From contig CABUQL010000080.1 of assembly GCA_902493665.1 (NCBI GenBank), forward strand, positions 1 through 6,460: a stretch of 6,460 nt of DNA, written 5' to 3'. This stretch comes from an uncultured Eubacteriales bacterium. Lineage in GTDB: Bacteria; Bacillota; Clostridia; UMGS1810. The position numbers and the translations under genes were made by a program. The notes under the pieces were generated by a model. It was not told where the DNA came from, made no database searches, and saw nothing but the letters and a program-made list of their open reading frames with translations. Of the stretch, positions 1 to 6,460 are shown one piece after another; the stretch's first letter is position 1, and each line of letters opens with the position of its first letter.

Positions 1-1751
1 TGATAGAGGATTCAAAAAGATATTATCCGTTTAATAACCTTGCATCGCACGTTATAGGATTTGTCGGCGATGACAACCAGGGACTTAACGGAATAGAAAT
101 GATTTACGACAAGTATTTAAAAGGAGTTCCCGGAAGAGTAATTGCCGCAAAAAACGCTCTCGGAACGGAAATGCCTTATAAATATGAAAAATACATAAAT
201 GCGCAAAACGGAATAAACGTTGTGCTTACAATAGACGAAGTTATCCAGCATTTTGCGGAAAAATATCTTGAAGAGGCGGTTGAAAAATACGGTGCGGCAA
301 AAGGCGGAGCGTGTATTGTAATGAACGCAAAAACAGGCGAAATTCTTGCAATGTCAACAAAGCCCGATTACGACCTTAACAAGCCTTTTGAAGTTACAAA
401 CCCTGCTTATCTTGAAGAAATCGATAAGCTTACGGGAAAGGACAGAACAAAAAAACTCGGCGAAGCAAGAAACGCAATGTGGCGAAACAAAGCTGTTGTT
501 GATACATACGAACCGGGTTCTACATATAAAACATTTGTTGCGGCTGCGGCACTTGAAGAAAACGTCGTAAAGCTCGACGATATGTTTAACTGCCCGGGAT
601 ATGCCGTTTACGGCGGTCAGAAAATGAGATGCCACAATGTATCGGGACACGGAACGCTTACATTTAAAAAAGGCGTTGAAAGCTCGTGCAACCCAACATT
701 TATGGCAGTCGGTGCAAGAATCGGAAAAACCGCATTCATACGTTATCATAAGCTTTTCGGATTTACTCAGCCTACGGGATTTGAACTTCCGGGCGAAGCT
801 TCGGGAATATTCTTTTCACCCGAAAGATTTAACGAAGTTGAGCTTGCAACAAGTTCGTTCGGACAGGGCTTTAACGTAACACCGCTTCAGCTTGTAACGG
901 CACTTACCGCAATTACAAATAACGGTGTAATGATAAAACCGAGAATCGTTAAAGAACTTGTCGACGACGACGGAGTTGTTGTAAAATCTTATGAATCCGA
1001 AGAAATACGCCAGGTTATATCAGCCGAAACCGCAAAAACGGTTCGTGAAATTTTGGAGGGCGTTGTATCGGAAGGAACAAGTAAAAACGCATATATAAAG
1101 GGATTCCGTGTTGCCGGAAAAACGGGAACAAGCGAAAAGCAACCCAGAGGCAGCGGAAAATACATAGCGTCGTTTTTGGGATTTGCACCTGCAAACGATC
1201 CTGAAATAATCGGTCTTGTTATGCTTGACGAACCGACAGGCGCGCTTTATATGGGCGGTCAGATTGCAGCGCCGACTTTCAGAAGTATATTTGATGATAC
1301 TTTAAGATATCTCGGAATTGATCCGCAGTATACGGAAGAAGATTTAAAAGACAGCGGTGCAATGGTTCCGAACACCGTCGGAATGAGCATAGAAGAAGCT
1401 AAAAATGCATGCACGCAGGCAAATCTTCAGTATAAAGTAATAGGAAGCGGCGATAAGGTTTTGGAACAGAATCCCAGAAGCGGAATAACCGTTTCTACAG
1501 ACTCGGTTGTAATGCTCTACACAGAAAACTCCGATGCCGGTACGGTCACCGTTCCGAATGTTGTCGGAATGAGCGTTACCCAGGCAAATCAGGCGCTTAC
1601 AAATCAAAGACTTAATATGAAAATTGCCGATGAGTCCGCAGCTAAGACGGACGGACAGTCGTATATAGGCTCGCAAAAACCCGAGGCGGGAGCAGTTGTG
1701 AGCAGCGGAACTGTCGTTACGGTTGACATATTGTATAAAGATGTACATTAA
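1..1751 (+). CDS. Class B penicillin-binding protein (SpoVD/FtsI type) with two PASTA domains, 5'-truncated by window edge
   Basis: This is a peptidoglycan D,D-transpeptidase that cross-links stem peptides outside the membrane, as the partner of an FtsW/SpoVE polymerase. The frame is open from the window edge (first whole codon at 3). The ATG at 99 is internal, because residues before it (YYPFNNLASHVIGFVG, NQGLNGIE) belong to the conserved pedestal domain. Of 582 residues in view, the penicillin-binding motifs are all present: STYK with the acylated Ser at 519-521, SCN at 684-692 and KTGT at 1119-1130. The segment MGGQIAAPTF closes the transpeptidase domain. Two PASTA repeats follow, at about 1359-1529 and 1542-1733, both with a VPN-VGMS start. 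The N-terminal cytoplasmic tail and membrane anchor lie upstream, probably 100 or more residues. Position just before murE matches spoVD of Bacillus and ftsI of other bacteria. I cannot tell a sporulation role (SpoVD) from a division role (FtsI/PBP2x-like), so no symbol is given. Confidence 0.95.
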   Translation, partial: IEDSKRYYPFNNLASHVIGFVGDDNQGLNGIEMIYDKYLKGVPGRVIAAKNALGTEMPYKYEKYINAQNGINVVLTIDEVIQHFAEKYLEEAVEKYGAAKGGACIVMNAKTGEILAMSTKPDYDLNKPFEVTNPAYLEEIDKLTGKDRTKKLGEARNAMWRNKAVVDTYEPGSTYKTFVAAAALEENVVKLDDMFNCPGYAVYGGQKMRCHNVSGHGTLTFKKGVESSCNPTFMAVGARIGKTAFIRYHKLFGFTQPTGFELPGEASGIFFSPERFNEVELATSSFGQGFNVTPLQLVTALTAITNNGVMIKPRIVKELVDDDGVVVKSYESEEIRQVISAETAKTVREILEGVVSEGTSKNAYIKGFRVAGKTGTSEKQPRGSGKYIASFLGFAPANDPEIIGLVMLDEPTGALYMGGQIAAPTFRSIFDDTLRYLGIDPQYTEEDLKDSGAMVPNTVGMSIEEAKNACTQANLQYKVIGSGDKVLEQNPRSGITVSTDSVVMLYTENSDAGTVTVPNVVGMSVTQANQALTNQRLNMKIADESAAKTDGQSYIGSQKPEAGAVVSSGTVVTVDILYKDVH

Positions 1752-1768
1752 ACGGGGAGTGATGACAA

Positions 1769-3217
1769 ATGAAGTTTAATAAACTTATAAATGAAGAGAA
1801 TATAATCGAGTCAAACGGCGATTTGACAATTGAAATAAGCGGAATCGAATACGATTCGAGAAAAATAAAAAAAGGCGATGTTTTTGTTGCCGTAAAAGGA
1901 TATGAAACAGACGGACACAAATACATCGAAAGCGCAGTCAAAAACGGTGCGTCTGCCGTTATAATGCAGGAAAAATGCGATTGCAGCGTTCCTTATATTA
2001 TTACGGAAAACACAAGAAAATCCCTTGCCGATGCGTCGAATGTTTTTTATGACTACCCGACAAAAAAGCTTACTTTAATCGGTGTTACGGGCACAAACGG
2101 CAAAACAACCGTTACTTATCTCGTTAAATCAATTCTTGAATTTGCAGGCCACAAGGTAGGACTTATCGGCACAAATCAGAATATGATAGGCGATAAAGTA
2201 ATCGAATCCAAAAGAACAACTCCCGAATCATTGGAGCTTTGCCGTATTTTTGACCAAATGGTAAAAGACGGCGCCGATTATGCGGTTATGGAGGTTTCGT
2301 CACACTCGCTCGTCCTTGACAGAGTAAGCGGATTTGACTTTGCAATCGGTGCGTTTACAAATCTTACACAGGACCATCTTGATTTTCATAAAACAATGGA
2401 AGAGTATGCAAGAGCAAAATCTCTTCTCTTTAAAATGTGCAAAAAAGGCGTTGTAAATGCCGATGACGCATGGTGTCAAAAAATATGCGAAGGTGCAACC
2501 TGCGACATTGTTAAATATTCAATTCATAAAAAGAGCGACATTTTTGCGCACAATATAAAATACACCCAGCGAGGTGTTCATTTTGATGTTGAAACTCCTT
2601 TCGGAAAAGACAGTATAAGACTTGACATTCCGGGAGAATTTTCTGTTTACAATGCGCTTACCGCAATCGGAATATGCCAGAGTGCAGGAATCGGAATTAA
2701 AGATATTGCAAATGCGCTTGTGCTTGCAAAAGGCGTAAAGGGCAGAGCAGAGGTAGTAAATATTCCGACAAATTATACGGTAATGATAGATTATGCCCAC
2801 ACTCCCGACGGTCTTGAAAACATCATAAAAACCGTAAGAGGATTTTGTAAGGGAAGAGTTGTAACCGTGTTTGGCTGCGGCGGCGACAGAGACGCAACAA
2901 AAAGACCGAAAATGGGCAAAATTGCAGGCGATTTATCCGACTTTTGCGTTGTAACAAGCGATAATCCCAGAAGCGAAAATCCGTCGGCAATTATTAAAGA
3001 TATTTTAGAAGGAATGAAAGATGTCAAAGCCGAGTATGTTACGGTTGAAAACAGACGTGACGCAATAAAATATGCGATGGAGCACGCAAAGGAAAATGAT
3101 GTTGTCATTCTTGCCGGAAAAGGTCATGAAACATATCAGATTTTAAACACGGGCACAATTGATTTTGACGAACACAAAATCGTTAAAGAAATCCTTGCCG
3201 AAATAAATGCAAAATAA
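1769..3217 (+). CDS. murE: UDP-N-acetylmuramoyl-L-alanyl-D-glutamate--2,6-diaminopimelate ligase
   Basis: This cytoplasmic Mur ligase adds the third stem residue to UDP-MurNAc-L-Ala-D-Glu using ATP. At 482 residues it has normal family length. The N-terminal substrate domain (about 1-100) carries the SGIEYDSRKIKKGDVFVAV segment. The ATP loop GVTGTNGKTT begins at residue 105, with Lys112. TTPESLEL and EVSSHSL form the substrate pocket. YARAKS holds Lys217, the expected carbamoylated metal-binding lysine. DYAHTPDGLEN opens the C-terminal domain. The specificity motif DNPR at 398-401 and GKGHE at 450-454 are the signature of enzymes that add meso-diaminopimelate rather than lysine, so I infer a DAP-type wall. 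The ATG at 1769 follows a strong ribosome binding site (GGGGAGTG, 1754-1761) and lies 17 nt after the penicillin-binding protein stop, consistent with one operon. No defects are visible. Confidence 0.97.
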   Translation: MKFNKLINEENIIESNGDLTIEISGIEYDSRKIKKGDVFVAVKGYETDGHKYIESAVKNGASAVIMQEKCDCSVPYIITENTRKSLADASNVFYDYPTKKLTLIGVTGTNGKTTVTYLVKSILEFAGHKVGLIGTNQNMIGDKVIESKRTTPESLELCRIFDQMVKDGADYAVMEVSSHSLVLDRVSGFDFAIGAFTNLTQDHLDFHKTMEEYARAKSLLFKMCKKGVVNADDAWCQKICEGATCDIVKYSIHKKSDIFAHNIKYTQRGVHFDVETPFGKDSIRLDIPGEFSVYNALTAIGICQSAGIGIKDIANALVLAKGVKGRAEVVNIPTNYTVMIDYAHTPDGLENIIKTVRGFCKGRVVTVFGCGGDRDATKRPKMGKIAGDLSDFCVVTSDNPRSENPSAIIKDILEGMKDVKAEYVTVENRRDAIKYAMEHAKENDVVILAGKGHETYQILNTGTIDFDEHKIVKEILAEINAK

Positions 3218-3253
3218 AAAAGTATTTATTTTTTAATTATCGCAAAATAAAAA
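3209..3253 (+). repeat. 12-bp direct repeat at the murE-murF junction
   Basis: GCAAAATAAAAA occurs at 3209-3220, covering the murE stop codon, and again at 3242-3253, just before the murF ribosome binding site. The copies are 33 nt apart, start to start. The repeat is low-complexity and may be chance in such AT-rich sequence, or the trace of a small tandem duplication that widened this spacer. The rest of the spacer is almost all A and T and holds no other recognisable signal. Confidence 0.4.
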
Positions 3254-3255
3254 TC

Positions 3256-3261
3256 GGGGAA
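3256..3261 (+). promoter_or_regulatory. Ribosome binding site that selects the murF TTG start
   Basis: GGGGAA lies 9 nt before the TTG at 3271. The two nearby ATGs at 3261 and 3266 are in other frames and hit stops within nine and three codons. The next in-frame ATG (3352) would cut into the conserved N-terminal domain. TTG is therefore the best start. Confidence 0.8.
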
Positions 3262-3270
3262 TGATATGTT

Positions 3271-4221
3271 TTGATAGAAAATCTTGAAAAAATAAGCGTT
3301 AAAGATTTGCTTTGTGCAACGGGCGGAGAGCTTATTTTCGGCGACGAAAATATGTTTTTGGAAAGCATAAGCACAAGCAGCGGCGAAATTTTAAAAAACA
3401 CGCTTTTTATACCTATAAAAGGCGAGAGGTTTGATGCGCACGATTTTTTGGGCGACGCCGTAAAAAACGGTGCAACGGGATATCTTACGGAAAAAGATAT
3501 TGAAATTAAAAACGCAAAGTTTGCAGTAAAAGTTTTAAACACAAAAAAAGCGCTTATGGATATTGCGCATTTTAACATAAAAAGAAACAGTGCCGATGTT
3601 GTTGCGCTAACCGGAAGCGTCGGCAAAACCACAACAAAAGAATTTGTTGCAAATGTGCTCGGAGAGCAGTTTAACACAATTAAAACGCAAAAAAACTATA
3701 ATAACGAAATCGGAATGCCGTTTACGGCATTTGGCATAAATTCAAAAACCGAAAAAGCGGTTATTGAAATGGGAATGAGCAATTTCGGCGAAATTGAAAA
3801 ATACAGTCTTTGTGCAAATCCCGATACCGCAATAATAACAAATATCGGCGTTTCGCACATTGAGTATCTTAAAAGCCGTGAAGGTATTTTGAAAGCAAAA
3901 AGCGAAATATTTGACGGTATGGCGGATGACGGCGTGGTGTTTTTAAACGGCGATGATGACCTTTTGCGCACGCTTAAAGGAAAGTTAAAGCAAAAAACAT
4001 ACTTTTTCGGGTTTGAAAATCCCGACTGCGATTTTTTGGCAAAAGATATTAAGGCGGACGATAAGGGAATAACGTTTAAAATAAACGGCGAAGATTTTTA
4101 TATAAACGTTTTGGGAATCCACAATGTTTACAATGCGCTTGCGGCATATGCGGTAGGAAAAAAATACGGCATAAGCAGCAAAAAAATTAGAAAGCGACGG
4201 AATTCGCCAAAGTATATTTGA
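3271..4221 (+). CDS. murF: UDP-MurNAc-tripeptide--D-Ala-D-Ala ligase, N-terminal and central domains (frameshifted gene)
   Basis: MurF adds the D-Ala-D-Ala dipeptide to UDP-MurNAc-tripeptide with ATP, the last cytoplasmic step before MraY. This frame encodes 316 residues from a TTG start, against about 440-460 for the family. Residues 1 to about 90 are the substrate-binding domain, starting MIENLEKISVKDLLCATGGE. The ATP loop GSVGKTT lies at 115-121, followed by KNYNNEIGMP from residue 141, EMGMSNFGEI, the ITNIGVSHIEYLKSREGI block and GIHNVYNALAAYAVG with His284 and Asn285. Homology stops at about residue 306-308 (KKIRK). The last residues, RRNSPKYI, are out-of-frame read-through ending in TGA at 4219-4221. 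The break falls close to the hinge between the central ATPase domain and the C-terminal domain. A protein of this length would lack the domain that closes over ATP and would probably be inactive alone. The gene starts 53 nt after murE. Confidence 0.88.
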   Translation: MIENLEKISVKDLLCATGGELIFGDENMFLESISTSSGEILKNTLFIPIKGERFDAHDFLGDAVKNGATGYLTEKDIEIKNAKFAVKVLNTKKALMDIAHFNIKRNSADVVALTGSVGKTTTKEFVANVLGEQFNTIKTQKNYNNEIGMPFTAFGINSKTEKAVIEMGMSNFGEIEKYSLCANPDTAIITNIGVSHIEYLKSREGILKAKSEIFDGMADDGVVFLNGDDDLLRTLKGKLKQKTYFFGFENPDCDFLAKDIKADDKGITFKINGEDFYINVLGIHNVYNALAAYAVGKKYGISSKKIRKRRNSPKYI

Positions 4222-4600
4222 AAAAAATGGTATAAAATTTATTAACGACTGTTATAACGCAAGTCCGCAGTCGGTAAAATCGTCAATTGACGTTCTTTGC
4301 CTTTTCGGCGGACGCAAAATTGCAGTTTTAGGCGATATGGCAGAGCTTGGCGAAAACAGCAATGCATATCATGCCGAAACGGGAAAATATGCCGAAAAAA
4401 AAGGCATTGACCTTTTGATAACCGTCGGAAAAATCAGCGAAGAAACGCACAATGCGGCAAATATAAACAAGGTGCATTTTGATACCAATGACGAAGTTTC
4501 CGATTACTTAAAGAAAAATGCAAAAAGCGGCGATGTCATTCTTATAAAAGGTTCAAGATGTATGAAAATGGAAGAAATTTTAAAAAAATATGAATCGTAA
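4175..4600 (+). pseudogene. murF: MurF C-terminal domain, in the +1 frame relative to the N-terminal part
   Basis: This frame is open from 4175 to the TAA at 4598-4600. It carries the missing MurF C-terminal domain: IRQSIFEKNGIKFINDCYNAS, read here as RQSIF then NDCYNAS from 4247, then KIAVLGDMAELGENS, and near the end DVILIKGSRCMKMEEIL. Meaningful homology begins at about 4196-4205. The frame has no ATG, GTG or TTG before the ATG at 4337, which sits inside the conserved GDMAELGE motif and lacks a good ribosome binding site. Independent translation therefore looks unlikely and would yield only part of the domain. I read 3271-4600 as one disrupted gene. Compared with remembered MurF sequences, the join lacks about seven residues between GISSKK and the conserved Arg, so a single loss of roughly 20 nt would explain both the short loop and the frame change. 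The alternatives are an assembly error or a naturally short loop plus a 1-nt insertion in the A7 run at 4180-4186. Confidence 0.88.
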
Positions 4601-4629
4601 AATTGCTTTATGAAACTATACATTCTGAT

Positions 4630-4636
4630 AAGGGGA
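4630..4636 (+). promoter_or_regulatory. Ribosome binding site that selects the mraY TTG start
   Basis: AAGGGGA lies 7 nt before the TTG at 4644, an ideal distance. The first in-frame ATG, at 4659, would be 22 nt away, too far to use this site. Confidence 0.8.
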
Positions 4637-4643
4637 TATAAAA

Positions 4644-5603
4644 TTGAACGAAGTAACAATGAAAATATGCTTTGCGCTTCTTTGCGCATTTCTTACGGCG
4701 GCACTTATAGGACCTTTTGCAATTCCTGTGCTTACAAAACTTAAATTCGGTCAGGAAATCCGCGAAATCGGTCCTAGCTGGCATAAAAAAAAGAGCGGAA
4801 CTCCTACTATGGGCGGACTTATATTTATTATAGCCGCATGCATATGGGCGGTTGTTTTTGCTAAAAGCAAAGAGGTTTATCTTCTTGTCGGAATAAGCTT
4901 GTCGTTCGGTCTTATAGGTTTTATCGACGATTTCATAAAGGTTGTTATGAAAAGAAATCTCGGACTTACGGAGATTCAAAAGCTTGTTTTGCAAATTATA
5001 GCTTCCGTTATTTTTATAATAATCGGAATGAGACTTTCGCTTTTTGATACATCAATTATAATTCCGTTTGTGAAAACGCCCGTTAATATCGGATGGTTTT
5101 ACATTCCGCTTGCACTTTTTGTTATAGTCGGCGGAACAAACAGTGTAAATCTTACAGACGGTCTCGACGGTCTTGCGGCATCGGTTACAGTGATTGTCTG
5201 CCTGTTTTTTGCACTTGTGTCATACAAAACGTCACAGGTCGGAACGTCGGTGTTTATGTCGGCACTTGCCGGCGGATGCATAGGATTTTTGCTTTATAAC
5301 GCATATCCTGCAAAAGTGTTTATGGGCGATACAGGCTCACTCTTTTTGGGCGGAGCAATAAGCGGTGCGGCTCTTCTTTTAAAAATGCCGATAGTCCTTA
5401 TAATTGCCGGCGGAGTTTACGTTATAGAAACGCTCTCGGTAATAATACAGGTTACTTATTATAAAAAAACAAAAAAACGTATATTTAAAATGAGTCCGAT
5501 ACATCATCATTTTGAAATGTGCGGATGGAGTGAAAGAAAAATTGTTGTAACTGCAATATGCTCATCGCTTGTGCTTTGCATAATTGCATATTTTTCAGTT
5601 TAA
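4644..5603 (+). CDS. mraY: Phospho-N-acetylmuramoyl-pentapeptide-transferase
   Basis: MraY is a polytopic membrane enzyme that transfers phospho-MurNAc-pentapeptide from UDP to undecaprenyl phosphate on the cytoplasmic face, forming lipid I. The product has 319 residues, a normal length, with many hydrophobic segments consistent with the ten-helix family fold. The first is at about residues 5-27. Diagnostic motifs in order are SWHKKKSGTPTMGG after the first helix, the metal-site pair Asp95-Asp96 in DDFIKV, NLTDGLDGLA with Asp172 and Asp175, FMGDTGS with Asp229, and PIHHHFE with His287-289. All expected catalytic residues are present and I see no defect. A TTG start at 4644 is chosen for its ribosome binding site. 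The gene begins 43 nt after the murF stop, and that spacer shows no terminator or promoter. Its reading frame is intact although both flanking genes look frameshifted. Confidence 0.97.
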   Translation: MNEVTMKICFALLCAFLTAALIGPFAIPVLTKLKFGQEIREIGPSWHKKKSGTPTMGGLIFIIAACIWAVVFAKSKEVYLLVGISLSFGLIGFIDDFIKVVMKRNLGLTEIQKLVLQIIASVIFIIIGMRLSLFDTSIIIPFVKTPVNIGWFYIPLALFVIVGGTNSVNLTDGLDGLAASVTVIVCLFFALVSYKTSQVGTSVFMSALAGGCIGFLLYNAYPAKVFMGDTGSLFLGGAISGAALLLKMPIVLIIAGGVYVIETLSVIIQVTYYKKTKKRIFKMSPIHHHFEMCGWSERKIVVTAICSSLVLCIIAYFSV

Positions 5604-5610
5604 TTGCGGC

Positions 5611-5616
5611 AGGGGG
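5611..5616 (+). promoter_or_regulatory. Ribosome binding site of the ftsW/spoVE-like gene
   Basis: AGGGGG lies 11 nt before the ATG at 5628. This is the only good initiation signal upstream of the FtsW-like body, but that ATG is one frame away from it. No start codon in the body's own frame occurs between the TAA at 5632-5634 and the ATG at 5692, which has no ribosome binding site. Confidence 0.65.
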
Positions 5617-5627
5617 CTTAAAGCTTT

Positions 5628-6460
5628 ATGATAAAGCAAAAAAAACGGTTCGGGCAAAAAAGTCGACTTTACATTTTTAATAATTGTTTTAATGCTTCTT
5701 ATATATGGGCTTACCATGGTTTTCAGCGCAAGCAGTGCGTCCGCGCACTACCAGAATAACGACGCTTTTTACTTTATAAAAAGACAGCTTATTTTTGCTT
5801 TGTTCGGTCTTGGCGCCATGTGGTTTATTGCAACAAAAATGAGCATTAAAACCATTCAGAAGTGGTCTGTTCCGATACTTGGCATAACTTTTGTGCTTCT
5901 TATTCTCGTTCTTATTCCGGGAATAGGAATTGAATCAAAAGGTGCAAGAAGATGGCTCGGCATAGACAGGATTTTTACATTCCAGCCCAGTGAAATTACA
6001 AAATATGCAATAATACTTTTTACTGCAAATTCGCTTTCAAAAAGACAGACAAAGCTTGAAAGATTCTGGAAAGATTTAATGCCGTATCTTGGTGTTATCG
6101 TGCTTTTTTCGGGACTTATCCTTTTGGAGGATCACTTGAGCGGTGCAACCGTTGTTGCGTTTTCGGGATGTCTTGTTTTGTTTTTGTACGGTGCAAAAAT
6201 CAGTCATTTTGTGTGGCTCGGAGGTGTGGGAGTTTCCGCAATTGCCGCTGCGGCAATTTTTGAGCCTTACAGATTGAAACGTCTTGTAACGTTTGTAAAT
6301 CCTTTTGCCGATCCTTTGGGCGACGGATTTCAGATAATTCAGTCGCTTTACGCCATAGGTTCGGGCGGATTTTTCGGTCTGGGCTTAGGGCAGAGCAGAC
6401 AAAAATATATGTATATCCCCGAACCGCATAACGATTTTATATTCTCGATAATATGCGAAG
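5628..6460 (+). CDS. FtsW/SpoVE family lipid II polymerase, apparent frameshift near the start, 3'-truncated by window edge
   Basis: SEDS-family glycosyltransferases are polytopic membrane proteins that polymerise lipid II together with a class B penicillin-binding protein. The conserved body is read in the frame of position 5662: VDFTFLIIVLML opens helix 1, followed by MVFSASSAS, KGARRWLGI, FQPSEITKYAI, LLEDHLSGATVV, RLVTFVNPFADPLGDGFQ, SLYAIGSGGFFGLGLGQS and PEPHNDFIFSII at the edge. The Asp at 6433-6435 in HNDF matches, as I recall, the catalytic aspartate of the family. About 265 of roughly 370-400 residues are in view. The ATG at 5628 begins MIKQKK in another frame, which would stop at 5757-5759. 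Skipping one base in the A8 run (5638-5645) or the A6 run (5656-5661) joins them, for example as MIKQKNGSGKKVDFTF, a typical start. Starting instead at the ATG at 5692 would remove half of helix 1. FtsW and SpoVE cannot be separated here. The gene begins 24 nt after mraY, with no murD between. Confidence 0.88.
5638..5645 (+). repeat. A8 homopolymer at the likely ftsW/spoVE frame break
   Basis: Eight consecutive A residues follow the ATA-AAG-C of codons 2-4. With seven A residues the start codon and the conserved body would share one frame. The tract is a plausible site of indel mutation, polymerase slippage or sequencing error. Confidence 0.6.

Noticed and set aside
99..101. ATG as the start of the penicillin-binding protein
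   Set aside because: The frame is open to the window edge and the upstream residues are conserved family sequence, so this Met is internal.
3211..3232. Possible terminator hairpin after murE (AAAATAAA pairing with TTTATTTT, six-base loop)
   Set aside because: The stem is entirely A-T, overlaps the murE stop codon, and its T-run is part of the stem. It would be too weak, and the downstream genes lack a promoter of their own.
3237..3677. Minus-strand open frame opposite the start of murF
   Set aside because: It mirrors murF codon structure, has no recognisable domain and lies opposite clear MurF coding sequence. The other minus-strand frames are rejected for the same reason.
4337..4600. Independent 87-residue protein starting at the internal ATG
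   Set aside because: The sequence is the end of the MurF C-terminal domain, the ATG lies inside the conserved GDMAELGE motif, and there is no well-placed ribosome binding site.
5619..5628. Palindrome TAAAGCTTTA just before the ftsW start
   Set aside because: It is a ten-base A/T-rich palindrome with no partner site, and is expected by chance in this composition.
5692..5694. ATG as an in-frame start for the FtsW-like protein
   Set aside because: It has no ribosome binding site and would remove VDFTFLIIVL, the first half of membrane helix 1.

Overview
The window is a stretch of a division and cell wall (dcw) cluster, all on the + strand. The organism looks like a low-G+C Firmicute of the class Clostridia. 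The evidence is the AT-rich sequence with strong AAA and CTT codon use, a SpoVD/FtsI-type penicillin-binding protein with C-terminal PASTA domains next to murE, a meso-diaminopimelate-type MurE, murF and mraY in the clostridial order, and a SpoVE/FtsW-like protein at the end. I cannot name the genus.

Layout: 1-1751 is the 3' part of a class B penicillin-binding protein (transpeptidase plus two PASTA repeats). 1769-3217 is an intact murE. 3218-3270 is an AT-rich spacer. 3271-4600 is murF, which is broken: the N-terminal and central domains are read from a TTG start at 3271 and stop at 4221, while the C-terminal domain continues one frame over from about 4196 to 4600. 4644-5603 is an intact mraY, also with a TTG start. 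5628-6460 is the 5' two-thirds of an ftsW/spoVE gene, whose ribosome binding site and ATG are out of frame with its conserved body. Spacers are 17, 53, 43 and 24 nt, with no convincing promoter or terminator, so this looks like one co-transcribed operon running off both window ends.

The genes form one pathway. MurE adds meso-diaminopimelate to UDP-MurNAc-L-Ala-D-Glu. MurF adds D-Ala-D-Ala. MraY moves the phospho-MurNAc-pentapeptide to undecaprenyl phosphate, making lipid I. FtsW/SpoVE polymerises the finished lipid II, and the penicillin-binding protein cross-links the product.

The window holds no new biological system that I can see; it is housekeeping wall synthesis. What deserves a second look is that two neighbouring, normally essential genes carry apparent frameshifts. 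The murF junction also appears to lack about 20 nt, while the ftsW shift lies in a short stretch with A8 and A6 runs. In addition, murD, which usually lies between mraY and ftsW/spoVE, is absent. Real gene decay, slippage-dependent expression and sequencing or assembly error cannot be separated from the sequence alone.
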